Shown here in pieces: positions 9,025 to 19,399 of a DNA stretch of 64,000 nt. Numbering within the stretch: the stretch's first letter is position 1; every line of letters starts with the position of its first letter. Source of the stretch: Emergomyces orientalis (Eukaryota; Ascomycota; Eurotiomycetes; Onygenales; Ajellomycetaceae); NCBI GenBank assembly GCA_002110485.1, contig MOWL01000088.1, forward strand, positions 1,302,001 through 1,366,000, read 5' to 3'. Below the pieces are notes generated by a model. The model was given only the letters and a program-made list of their open reading frames with translations. It ran no database searches and was not told the origin of the DNA. The translations under genes and the position numbers were made by a program.

Positions 9025-12000
9025 CTATCCACGCGATGGGCTGTTGTGGGACGAGGGTTCATCAGAGTTCGGCTGCAAGTTTAGGAAAAACGATTCATCG
9101 ATATCGGAAAATTCATCATCCTCATCCTCATCGTCGCTACCTTCACCTGCAATACGCCTTTTAACCCGGTCCACAACCCTCTTGGCCGAATTACGATTCA
9201 CATGCAGGGTGCTATAGATTTCTCCACTGACAACTCGAACGTCCCCCATGGCCTTTGCTTTGATTTCACACAAGACTGGGCCAGCTGCGTACCACGCAAA
9301 ATCTGATTTAGAGTCCTTGTAGGCACATGACGCACGGAGTCGTTCCCATTCATAGCAGCTATTCCTCCAGGTATGGCTTAGGGGGTGGTCAAAATCAGGC
9401 GGCTGAATCTCCTGCAACTTTTGGGCTGCCTCAACAATCTTCCTGGCGTATGAAGTCCTGCTTGTCGGGCCCGTGAATTCATCCCACTCGGCCTTCTTTT
9501 CCCTAAATCTTTTCTTAAGGTCGTGCAGAGCATTGTACAGATCAGGTTTATTTTCTTGCTTTTCCTTAGTTGCCCGCTCTTCTACCTCGTTCCAAACAGC
9601 AACTAAATGGGGGTCGATAGGGAGTTCAGAATGCTCGTTGCAGAATTTGTCGAACTGGGCGATCATCTGTTCGCTTTCTGCCACTATAACATCGAAAAGT
9701 AAATAGTCGATGATATTGGAGCTATTCCAGACGGGTGGTCTGGAGCCTCTGGAAAGACTCTTGTAAGCGGGAAGTAGCGGCTGCTTCTCCGTAAATACCT
9801 TCGTGTATTTTGGTTGCAAACTCGCCCAAGCATCCTCAGTCAGTTCCAGGCCCGCCTTCTTGCTGTCCACCAAATAACTGAGCAGCCACGCCAACCTAAC
9901 TGCTCTAGTAGAGGCAATGTTATTTTCATGGTAGCAAAAAGTTTCATGTTCGATTGTACACTGTCCAAGCTTGGACGGCTTTACATTGAACTTAAAAACA
10001 TTGGCCAGGAACTCTTCTGTCGACCCAATTTTACTCATTGGTGTTGAGCAAGAGTGAAGTCCAAGATCTTTAGCTGATGGCACCGCTTTTGGATCAAGCT
10101 CGGTGTTCTTAAACTCACGCACAATAATTGGATCCCAACAGACCCAGCACTGATCTCCGTCATAATCGCCGCCAGAAAGCAGAGAGGCAAGTGGGGTATC
10201 TCCAGTTGTCGGGAAAACTATCACATCCTTAAAATGGCGGAGCTCATTTTTGTAAACTGACTTTCGCTTTTGGATATCGGTTGCGAGATGAGCAGGTAAG
10301 CGAGCGACGAGCACATCAATGTCGTGAAGCTCCGTACCGACGGATCCATGTTCCCATTCGTGGGAAAATCCAAGGTGAACTTCATCTGGGCTTAACACTC
10401 CGAATGGATCCGCGATACAATACGCGAACGTCGATTGCGATACTGTAACCTTTAATTTTTTAAGATTATCTAAATAATCCCGAAGAAGCCGTCTGAATAT
10501 CTTAGTTAGATACGGAAGTTTTAATGGTAAAAAGCCAGCATCCAAAAGTAGGACCGCCTGTTCCGCGTATTGGGATGGGAAAGAATTATTGGTGCGTTTG
10601 GTCTGCCGTTTATGGCTATCGTCGGTGATCCGTTTCATTTTTTGCAGCCACCGGCGACAGGCCACACCATTGGAAAGCAGTAGGGTTTCCAAAAATTCAT
10701 CGTAAAATGAAGACATCTCTTGTTTAATCAAATTTCTAATATGGCCGTTGCGGATACCGCCGTGTTGAAGAATATTGAGAAGTTGTAAATTCAGGGAAGC
10801 GGGACTGAGTGGTCGTGACCATTGAACCACTTCAAACGCCAGCTGCGTGTCATCCACAGGCCTGGTATCATTCGGAGGAGCGGGGCGTATTTTGAGCTGC
10901 GACTCGGTAATTTGAAGACCAAAACCACGGTCACCAGTTTTAAACCTAGAGTCATCACGGTCCACCATCCATATCCCTTTAGCGCCGGAAATTCTTGCTT
11001 GAAAACAAGCTGGGAGGCCCTCTAGCCCCAAAACGCGGGAAACTTCCATTCCTAGTGACCTGGACATCAGCGCACAGCCATCATTCATTACAGGTCCAGG
11101 AGGGTCCTTTAAGTAAACGATCTCTTCCCGTCGTAGGATAACCGTGCTCAACGTACGGGATAGCCCAAGGTGGAGTCGTTGAAAGAGTTTCAAATCGGGT
11201 TGATGATCGTTTTCGGCTCTAGGCATATGCCAATTGATTAATGCATCAATACTCATACTGGTGCGCTGCCCTGATGTTTCGCCCTGCGGAGGGATATCCA
11301 GAGGGTCCCTGGCTTTGCGGAAGTCAATCCCATCAGTTGCGAAGAAAAACGCCTTTTGCTTGTGAGGATTTTCTACCGCACTCATTCCGAATCTAATTTC
11401 ACCACTATCCTTTTTTGCAACCCTTTTTGGTTTATTTTGAATGTCTTCAAGATAAAAGCCCCTCCACACTCTCCCCGCGAGATAGTGCTCACTTGTCGCC
11501 ATCCAACGCGAAATAGCTTCAAGCAAAATCTCCTTTTCCGCCAAATCTTCATTTCGAACAAGGTGTGCTGGTGGCTCTGTCAAGGCCGGGTAAGTCATTT
11601 CAAGGAAACGATCCGAACCAAACCGTCGACAAAATCGGTAACCCCTCATAAATTTCAGCGGGTTGAGAGCAAGCTTAAAATAGCCTCGTTCTTTTTGCGA
11701 ACACCATAACAATTCACAGCTCAACGTAACCACATCCCCGGTTGGTTTTTTGTCCTCGTAGTGGTCAACCGCCATCTCCCAGGGCTCTGGCACTGTTCTC
11801 TCCAACCTCGACCGTCCACCGATGTGAATGTCCTTCCAGAACTCTTCATACTCGGGTAGCTTCCGTCGATCTAATTTTTGGAGAATACTTTCCACTGGGA
11901 CGTTCAGAGAATTGGCTGCTCTCTGAGCCTCATATCGGTATCGCAGCGGAACAGTGGTTTTTATCACGTTTTGGCTCGAGAATGGGCCGTTTTCTTCCAG

Positions 12001-13140
12001 GTCCCGGATAATTTTGCGAATTTTTTGCTCTCGCCAATCAAACTCTGGCTCCTGTTGTTCAAATTTGAATTTTGCACTTGGTGATGGCCTGACTGTTGAG
12101 GAGTATTGAGATGTCTCATTCAAATCCTGCTGCTCGGTCTCGAAGCTCCTAGAGAAGGAGGTAGGTGCAGTGCTTGCTCCAAAGCTAGCTCCGAAGGAGT
12201 TAGTTTGCTCTGTAGCGACGGTTTCAAAACTTGTATTGTCACTATTCAAATGCTTTCCAAATGGTGAGGGCTGAGATTTCTGAACATTTTTAGAAGTCGT
12301 CATAAATTCATCAATCCTCCGTTGCTTTGGCCCATTTTGCGCTGCTTTCCTTTGTTTCTGATCATTGTCGGACGAATCAGCCAAGGCCCGTGAAACAGTA
12401 TTTAGATCAATATCAAGGTCATCCAGATCGGAATTCTCAAATTCATCATCGGACGGCGACGATGACCTGGTATGGAACGGATTAGAAGGAGTATTAGGAG
12501 CGGTCACAAATACCTCGGAATCATTGATAACACCCTTTCTTTTAGATGGAGACGGTGGCATCTTGGCTGGCGTTGTTGTCTGTATTCCGGGGGGTGCGCT
12601 TGGTTTCCTTTCGGATCCCGCCGTTGAAGCTCCGGTGGTAGTAGCTGCGGGCCAAAAGCTCCGTCCTGCGGTTGACCTGGCGCCTGCAGCGGTGGTGCCA
12701 CTAACATCTTTTCGTATACTCGAGGCTCCTTTGGTTACAATATATTCCTCATCACTGAGGAGGTCCCATAGATAGCCGAGCGCCGTTGACCGCTGTTCCA
12801 AGGTGATATTCCTTGCCATGGAAATTGTGTTGCTGCGAATGAACTGACGCGTAGAAGGCACAGTCCCCGGTTCTTGATTTGCTTCGGGGGCACGCTCGGA
12901 CAAAAACGACCTCGCCCACTCTGAAAAGGAATCAACCACTCGTTGAATAATAACAGGATCAGTGTAGTATAAGAACTTTGCAAGGCCAACACATCTTTCT
13001 GATAAAGTTTGCTCTTCTCCTGGCCGCCGTCTTGGTGTTGATACAGCCGGATTGGGAAGATCTAAATTAAAAGTCGCGTTGAGGTTATTGATGTGCAGGC
13101 TGAAGTCAAGACCGCTCCTCGGGGTCCGTGGGGTTGCCAT
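9025..13140 (-). CDS. RNA-dependent RNA polymerase, QDE-1 type
   Basis: An intronless gene of 1371 codons encoding a cellular RNA-dependent RNA polymerase (RdRP family). Such enzymes make double-stranded RNA from aberrant transcripts to feed Dicer and Argonaute in quelling-type silencing. The catalytic loop reads GGDYDGDQCWVCWDP, with the three metal-binding aspartates at about residues 992, 994 and 996. DYDGD rather than DLDGD is the form I recall for Neurospora QDE-1, so it is placed with QDE-1 rather than SAD-1. The N-terminal 400 residues are low-complexity and Ser/Pro-rich with an acidic stretch (DLDDLDIDL); the conserved core follows. The C-terminus is acidic (GSDDEDEDDEFSDID). I chose the ATG at 13140 (MATPRTPRSG); an in-frame ATG at 13176 would add 12 residues. 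The length matches QDE-1 (about 1400). Confidence 0.93.
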   Translation of the reverse strand: MATPRTPRSGLDFSLHINNLNATFNLDLPNPAVSTPRRRPGEEQTLSERCVGLAKFLYYTDPVIIQRVVDSFSEWARSFLSERAPEANQEPGTVPSTRQFIRSNTISMARNITLEQRSTALGYLWDLLSDEEYIVTKGASSIRKDVSGTTAAGARSTAGRSFWPAATTTGASTAGSERKPSAPPGIQTTTPAKMPPSPSKRKGVINDSEVFVTAPNTPSNPFHTRSSSPSDDEFENSDLDDLDIDLNTVSRALADSSDNDQKQRKAAQNGPKQRRIDEFMTTSKNVQKSQPSPFGKHLNSDNTSFETVATEQTNSFGASFGASTAPTSFSRSFETEQQDLNETSQYSSTVRPSPSAKFKFEQQEPEFDWREQKIRKIIRDLEENGPFSSQNVIKTTVPLRYRYEAQRAANSLNVPVESILQKLDRRKLPEYEEFWKDIHIGGRSRLERTVPEPWEMAVDHYEDKKPTGDVVTLSCELLWCSQKERGYFKLALNPLKFMRGYRFCRRFGSDRFLEMTYPALTEPPAHLVRNEDLAEKEILLEAISRWMATSEHYLAGRVWRGFYLEDIQNKPKRVAKKDSGEIRFGMSAVENPHKQKAFFFATDGIDFRKARDPLDIPPQGETSGQRTSMSIDALINWHMPRAENDHQPDLKLFQRLHLGLSRTLSTVILRREEIVYLKDPPGPVMNDGCALMSRSLGMEVSRVLGLEGLPACFQARISGAKGIWMVDRDDSRFKTGDRGFGLQITESQLKIRPAPPNDTRPVDDTQLAFEVVQWSRPLSPASLNLQLLNILQHGGIRNGHIRNLIKQEMSSFYDEFLETLLLSNGVACRRWLQKMKRITDDSHKRQTKRTNNSFPSQYAEQAVLLLDAGFLPLKLPYLTKIFRRLLRDYLDNLKKLKVTVSQSTFAYCIADPFGVLSPDEVHLGFSHEWEHGSVGTELHDIDVLVARLPAHLATDIQKRKSVYKNELRHFKDVIVFPTTGDTPLASLLSGGDYDGDQCWVCWDPIIVREFKNTELDPKAVPSAKDLGLHSCSTPMSKIGSTEEFLANVFKFNVKPSKLGQCTIEHETFCYHENNIASTRAVRLAWLLSYLVDSKKAGLELTEDAWASLQPKYTKVFTEKQPLLPAYKSLSRGSRPPVWNSSNIIDYLLFDVIVAESEQMIAQFDKFCNEHSELPIDPHLVAVWNEVEERATKEKQENKPDLYNALHDLKKRFREKKAEWDEFTGPTSRTSYARKIVEAAQKLQEIQPPDFDHPLSHTWRNSCYEWERLRASCAYKDSKSDFAWYAAGPVLCEIKAKAMGDVRVVSGEIYSTLHVNRNSAKRVVDRVKRRIAGEGSDDEDEDDEFSDIDESFFLNLQPNSDEPSSHNSPSRG

Positions 13141-13176
13141 GGGGAATTTGGATATAACCCAATGAGTGTATGGCAA

Positions 13177-14787
13177 TTGTATGTTTTTTTTAAAAAAAGG
13201 GGCAGTAGCAATGCAGCGCTTGACACGAATTGAACGAAGCTTAGAAAAGCGACGGATTTTCAGCGCACGGAATAGGATGAGAAAAGTCGATTGCTCTCAA
13301 TTGCAAACAAACATTCCAAACAAACACGCACACGCCGTTGAATGTTGAATGAGCTGGCCTTTGTAAATGTAGAAGCCGTACCCAAGAAGACAAGCTCTGG
13401 AGGGTAAGCACAATAAAATTTTGTCAATGGCATGAACGGACGAGGCTGTCTTATTAATGAGACGGAAGAGGGGCAGGCCTCAAAAAGCAAATATGATTCT
13501 TTAGATTTTGTCCACTTGCATGACGCCCGTTAGCGCCCGCAGCCCGCAGCCCGCCGTCCGCGGTCCCCAGCCTCCCATTACCATTTTTCAATCATTTTGG
13601 GGCTAGCGGAATCCAACAGATGGTTTGACATGCACTAAAATGAGTTGGAGGCGCTGTCAAAAGAACGTGACAACCTGCCCGCTTTTTCTTAACATCCAAA
13701 CACAGAAATGGCTAAAAGTTTTAAAAAAACCATCATAACGAGTTCAAGCTTCGGCCCGGGTCGACGGAATTATATCGGTCTTCCTCAGCTCCGGGCCCTG
13801 TAACAGTGGGGAACTTCCTCGGGCCGATGATTATGTAACATTCTAATGCTGCGTTTAACTAGTTCCAAGGTTAGGTCCTTGGTGGGGCGCACCCATTTTC
13901 GTCTTCTTTGGTCGTCACTTTTCCGCTTTAAAATACGCTGGGGCCTGGGGGTGAGCCTTGGGATGCGCACATTTCGAAGAGGGGGGCAGGCGTTTAGTGT
14001 TTCTGCCGTGGCGGACCTCAACATCCATGGGCCCCCATCGTGGTCAGCGAGCAGAACAAACCTATTTTAGTTTCCTTCCTTATTCTGCCTTGGGAGGCCT
14101 CAAAGATGCTAAATCTGGAAACCGATGTAGTAGCAGCTCTGATTGGATTAATTGAATAGCTGCCTGTCTCGACTTCACGGGAACCAGGCTGAATCACAGG
14201 TGGGAAGAGCCACAAGTGAGCCGCAATATTCGTGAAGAGCTGTTAAGAGTTACTATGTGTATTATTAGTCCACATACCCCTTAATAAAGGAAACTTGAAA
14301 GCAAAGAGATGACTAGCTTGATCATGACTTTACCTTGCCTCCAGAAAAAGAGAGTATGCCCTGAAATAGTGACGCAGATTAATTGAATTTCGTAGGTCAC
14401 AAAGCCAGTTACTTTGGTTGCCGAAGGAAACTTAAACCACGATAAACTATATATGCGTTTCACCAAATGAACTTTAATAACCGTCTGGGAAAAATTACTG
14501 GTACGAAAACGCTCAAAACAATGGTAATAACTCGAATATATACACCCAGAAAGCATGAAAGCCGAAAGGTGGAAATCATGATGGTGCGTTCGTCAAGAGG
14601 ATCATGCGGTAGGAAGTTGGTGATAATAAAAAATCATATATTACCATCAGATTGTGGGCAAGATGGCAAGATATACATCGATCCTCAGACAGAGAGAGCC
14701 CAAGGCCGCATTTGTCGGAGTTTACAATGTAGCCCAGAATAAAATAAGGAAACGGAAAAATGGGGTAAAATGTTCATATCAATCTTC
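13177..14787. other. Intergenic between RdRP and permease
   Basis: This stretch holds the promoter side of the RdRP gene and the 3' side of the permease, about 1.6 kb. Only short, unconvincing open frames are present. A C/G-rich patch near 13530-13560 has local CGCAGCC repetition. I saw no tRNA. Confidence 0.5.
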
Positions 14788-16816
14788 TTAGAACAGCCAA
14801 GAAACAAAAGTCCGATAGAAAAACCCTGCCTTCTCGTAATTTTTGGTCTGTGCCGCTTTTCTTGCCAAAAACTCGGCCTCCTCGCGATCGATCTTGTCCT
14901 TGCCCGTCCAGAAATCAGCCTCCTCGGGCTTCACACCTTTGCATTTGGTGAAAAATTTATACCCGAAGATGAGAATGATATACATGGGGACACCGATATA
15001 GGCGGTGATAAAATTCTTGTAATCGAACCTTCCGTATTTTGCCCAGTTGTGAACAAAGACGTCGTAGTTCTTGGTAAGGGTGATAAGGATGCAGAATGCG
15101 AGGGCGCCATATGAGCCGTAAGAACCGAGGGGCGCTTTGAAAGCAAGCGAGCTCTCTGGAATCCCCTGTGCTTTGCGTGCTCTAACGAAATAAATGTGCG
15201 TAACAAGGATGGAGATCCAGGTCAGCAGCCCGAAAATGGTGACTAGATTAACGAAATAGCCAAACACAACCTTTGAATCGTCCGAAACGTTCATATATGC
15301 CAGCAGAGCAAACAATGAAGACAGTCCCAAGGCATAGATGGGAACACCCCTCCGGTCTGTCCTGGCGAGAATCCTTGGTGCTTTGCCCTCCCGAGCGAGG
15401 CCGTAGATAGTTCTCGTGGCGATGTACAAGTCAGAGTTGGCAGCAGAGAAGACAAATACCAAGATGCATCCATTGAGAATTCCAGGGAGCACTTTGATCC
15501 CAGAAAGCTTGATGGCCACAACGTACGGGGAGGCGGCAGCGGAGCTAGATGATTTTGTTGCGAATGCAAGGTCTGGCGAGTCGAACGGAACCAACATTCC
15601 CAGCAAGAAGACGCTGAGGATGTAGAAGAATAGGATCCGGTAGAAGGTCAGTCTGATAGCGCGAGGGATGGTCTTGCGAGGGTTCTGAGCCTCTCCCACA
15701 GTAACGCCAACGAGCTCAGTGCCTAGATAAGCAAAAGTTGCAGTGACCATTGTCGACCAGAATGCGAGGAAGCGGCCTTCTGAACCCGTCTTGATATAGG
15801 AATTGAAAGCACCTGGATTCTTCCAGTAGCGGAATCCCTTTCTGTCATGATCTGGTCCCCCACCCAAAGCAAGGATCAAGGAGAGCAGAATCAAAGCGAC
15901 AATGACGACGACTTTGAAAGAGGACAGCCAAAATTCGAATTCTCCGAAAAAGCGAATGCCGAAGTAGTTGATGCACACTATTGTGACTAGGAAAACTGTA
16001 ATCCAAACTCCTGGGTTCACCCTATCCCGATCAACCCAGTAGGATATTACTAATGCACCGGCGGTCAGTTGGTTCGGAGTGACGATGATGTATTTACAAT
16101 AGTATCTGTTTTTCCGCCTGTTAATCAACCAAACGACTCATAAAACAGCCCAAATTAGGCTTGTAAGGTGGGATGAACTGACGAATAGCCGAGCGCAAAA
16201 CCCAGAGCAGGATCGCAGAACCGAACAGCATAGCCGGTAAAACCAGAGGGAGTGGGAAGCCATGCTGCCATTTCGCCGAGGGCGCACATCACGAGATACA
16301 CGACAAGACCGACAATCATATAGGAGATTAGCACAGACGCAGGCTGCGAAAGAGTTAGTTTCCAGCCATTGGAAATATTCCGCTCGCCGATCTTCAGCCA
16401 TTGAAATCACTTACGCCAGCCCTGTTAATCAAAGATTAGTAAATGCCAAAGCGATAGAAAGAAAGGATTTAGGAGCTGAGCGCAGGCACTACCAAGGGGA
16501 GGGTGGAAGCTACTTACTTTGCAAGAGCAGAGCCCGTACCAATAATAAGACCAGTTCCAATAGCACCACCAATAGCTATGGGAGAATTAGTCTTGTACTG
16601 TATAAAGCACTCATGTAGTCACAAGCTACTACAGAATGAATCCATACCAATCATAGTAATATGGCGAGCCTTGAGGCCACGATGGAGGGCAACGCCCTTC
16701 TCATCATCATCATCAATCACTCCCTCAGGCTCTGCCACAACGTGATTCTCAGAGTACTCATTTTTTGTTTGGCTCTCGGTAGAAGAAACATCTTCTTTCC
16801 GATTCCAGATAGCCAT
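14788..16816 (-). CDS. Dicarboxylic amino-acid permease (Dip5-like)
   Basis: A plasma-membrane amino-acid/proton symporter of the fungal YAT (AAP/APC) family, 570 residues in five exons: 16816-16648, 16575-16518, 16421-16415, 16343-16183 and 16105-14788. Exon lengths 169+58+7+161+1318 total 571 codons with stop. The joined N-terminus runs from a charged cytosolic tail into the first helix, GGAIGTGLIIGTGSALAKAG, the family signature; the AAG-GCT-GGC codons come partly from a 7-nt microexon. Next are ISYMIVGLVVYLVM, GEMAAWLPTPSGFTGYA and about ten more membrane helices. The C-terminal tail (EEADFWTGKDKIDREEAE) matches Dip5-type permeases, hence glutamate/aspartate as likely substrates (inference). 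Three GATA sites upstream fit nitrogen control. An alternative ATG at 16831 adds five residues. Confidence 0.92.
16415..16421 (-). other. 7-nt microexon of the permease gene
   Basis: GGCTGGC is flanked by TTAACAG on its 5' side and GTAAGT on its 3' side. It completes the Lys codon begun in exon 2 and adds Ala-Gly. This restores the conserved helix-1 sequence AKAGPASVLISYM. Without it the frame breaks. Confidence 0.85.
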
Positions 16817-18550
16817 GCTGGGTGCACGCACGAGGAGACCCCGTACGTTTGTGTTTTTGAAGCGATTCCAAGGGCTGAACGAAAATGCGCTTGTTAATTG
16901 CAGTTTAGGGGTATGAATGAAAGGATCGCCAGCCGCCGAAAAGGGGAGAGAAAAATATGAAAAAGACCCGAAGTGCGGAGGGAGCTGAGGTTATATATAC
17001 GTATAAGGTGCCACGGGTGAAGCTGGGGTTAAATTCACAAGGTGCCACGGGTCTGGGAGCCCTTTGAGGGGGGGCGATGAAAAAACTAAATCTTGAGGCC
17101 CGTCCACACAACCCAATCCGGGATTGAATTATGCTTATCAGCTTTCCCGAGAGTCAGTGGCATCCAATAGTAAACATCGACCAGGGCGGATTTTCTGGGG
17201 CTTGGACTGTCCGCCCTGTTCGTGCTGCTCGCGGCCCCCTCCCTCTCCCCCAAAGCGTATTTCATGCCTAAGCATTTATCAAACACACACCCTGATGCCC
17301 ACTCGACTCCTCGTCAACAACAACAGGGAGGCGTATTTTTCGTTTCGTTTCTTCTTAAAGCCTGCACTAGAGTAACTATGCTAGTGCTGAATATCCTGGT
17401 TGATAAGATTTGCGAACGTTTCCCAAGGGCGGGGGAATTTGTGGTCCGGGGTAGTTGGCCGAGCTGCGATGCTACGCGACCCTACCATGCCGTTCGCTGG
17501 CGGAGCTGATGAGGATTATCGCCAGACACGAAGTGCTCTGTGCCCAAAAAGAGAAGAATAATTGAGTCGCCGGGAATTTTTTATAATTTGCGTATCCACT
17601 TTATCACTTTTTCCAGGCTTTTTTCCAGGCTTTTTCCAAGGTTTCTTCCCGCCATAATTTTTTTTTTACCCCTAGGCTCACCCCAAAAGAGCCTGTCTAA
17701 TACAGGTTCGGCCCAGTATTCTCCGCAGTATTTGCCACGCCGGAACCAGACGACACAACATTACAGGGCTGAAAAGAGTGGTAATAACCATAATAACAAT
17801 AACCATAAACCAGTGTTCCACGGTTGAGCAGCCGCAATCAAACCAGCAAATCTCTTTGTCCCAAACCATAAATGGGGTGTGCAAGGAACTGCATTCCATG
17901 TGAGGCTCTGGCAGGTATGAATGGTTTTTAAGAGGTGGGAGGCTTTAGTATGAATGAATCTATAACAAATGAAATTGAATCAAAGAACTCTACTTTTTCT
18001 AAATATCCACCCATTTACATGTGATATTGAAATAATTGAGCTCAATAGAATGAAATCTTTGTAATAGTAAGAAATCAACACAGAAGGAGTAGCGTATTTG
18101 ACAGACTTTTTTTGCGTGATTTAATCACAGCTGCTTGGTGCTGCTCGGCTGCCCGCTCGGTGCTGATAATCAGGTGTTTGACAACAGTCCAATCCCCAAA
18201 CACAATTGGCGCTTTAGATTATTCTCTGGTAGCTTCTAAGGAGCTTCTTTGCTTTCTCATGTAGGTGATTGACTGTATTTTTCTTCTTGTTAATCTCGGC
18301 AACCAAACCTACCCTCCCATGATGAGGCGTCAACGGGATCCGTAGACGATTCATCCTAATATCCCCTTCTGGACCTTACAAAAATGGTGGCCTCCATACA
18401 GCTGAATGGAGGAGTTTTAGGCAAGAATTTATGATGGCTCAGATGCAATAAACCATCTGTACTTAAGCACACTTTAAATATTAAGAAAATTACTGTCAGT
18501 CAGGGATGCTGTAAACAATCAGAGAAATAACAAAAGATTAACTGGCTACT
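16817..18550. promoter_or_regulatory. Permease upstream region with GATA sites
   Basis: No gene is supported here. GATA-factor (AreA-type, HGATAR) sites occur at 17134-17141 (CTTATCAG), 17401-17407 (TGATAAG) and 17516-17521 (TTATCG), roughly 320, 590 and 700 bp upstream of the permease ATG. They would fit nitrogen-catabolite control. A direct repeat AAGGTGCCACGGGT lies at about 17005-17018 and 17039-17052. That these sites act on the permease is inference. Confidence 0.45.
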
Positions 18551-18552
18551 TA

Positions 18553-18910
18553 CACTTCCACTTCGTCCAACCCTCCCAGGAATCGTACCATTGCAAGACA
18601 CGTTGTACCGGATGCAAATCCAAGCTCTTTTTACCAGGCTTAGTGGTAACCACTGCTAACCCCTTGTATTCCCCTAGTACATTTTAATAGTGTAGTGTTA
18701 GCTCGCAGGCTCAAAACCAGCAGATAAAAACCAGCAGATGCTTTTTTGACAGCTCTATGAATATAAGGTTAGAAAGAGTGAGCTCAGGCTACTAAATCCA
18801 TCCTTCCTCTAGAAAATTGAGGCCCGATCCAGGCCCATCATCAGTAGGATAAAATTTGATATGTCACTCCTCAAATGCAATTTGTATAGCATCGTCCTCG
18901 TCCTACAGAG
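18553..18910 (-). pseudogene. Degenerate relic of unknown protein gene
   Basis: On the minus strand one frame reads DETGNLVVVAL (near 18900), then DEDDAIQIAFEE, several stops, and then an open piece KKSLDLHPVQRVLQWYDSW ending in TKWK (about 18640-18556). This piece runs exactly into a consensus 5' splice site, GTAAGTAG at 18553. The protein-like composition and the splice signal suggest the eroded 3' part of a gene. I do not recognise the family. A further open stretch on the same strand (19390-18920) has a Ser/Pro-rich character but no known domain. Confidence 0.3.
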
Positions 18911-19399
18911 CAACCACAACTAAATTACCAGTCTCATCTTTTTTTTTTTTACTGATATCCAATATTTGTAGAGTGTTATTATGATTTCAAGAACAAATGG
19001 TGGTTCAGTATATCGTGCTGGAAGTAGTGCAGGGTGTGAAACCTCTCGCTGTGAGAATGCAGATCTCATGGAGGTTAATGATGAAGAAGAGGGTGATGGT
19101 GTTGGTTCTAGCGCGAGTGGCGGGACCGTGCCCAGGTCAGGGATGGGGTTGTCAAACCCTGAGCTGACTGCTGCTGCAGATGCTTTACCTGCAGCCAAGA
19201 GCAAGTAGAATGGACCGGAAACTGCAGTGGAGTACAGCATTTTCAATTTTGAACAAATGTTTGCTCTTGAGATTTTCTTTCTGTGTGGAGGGATGGATTC
19301 AGATTTAAGTATGAAGAGAAAATAGACAACTTGAGAGTATGCTGCACAAGAAAATGGGAAAAGGAAGAGAAAGGTGGGCAGATCACACACACATACATA

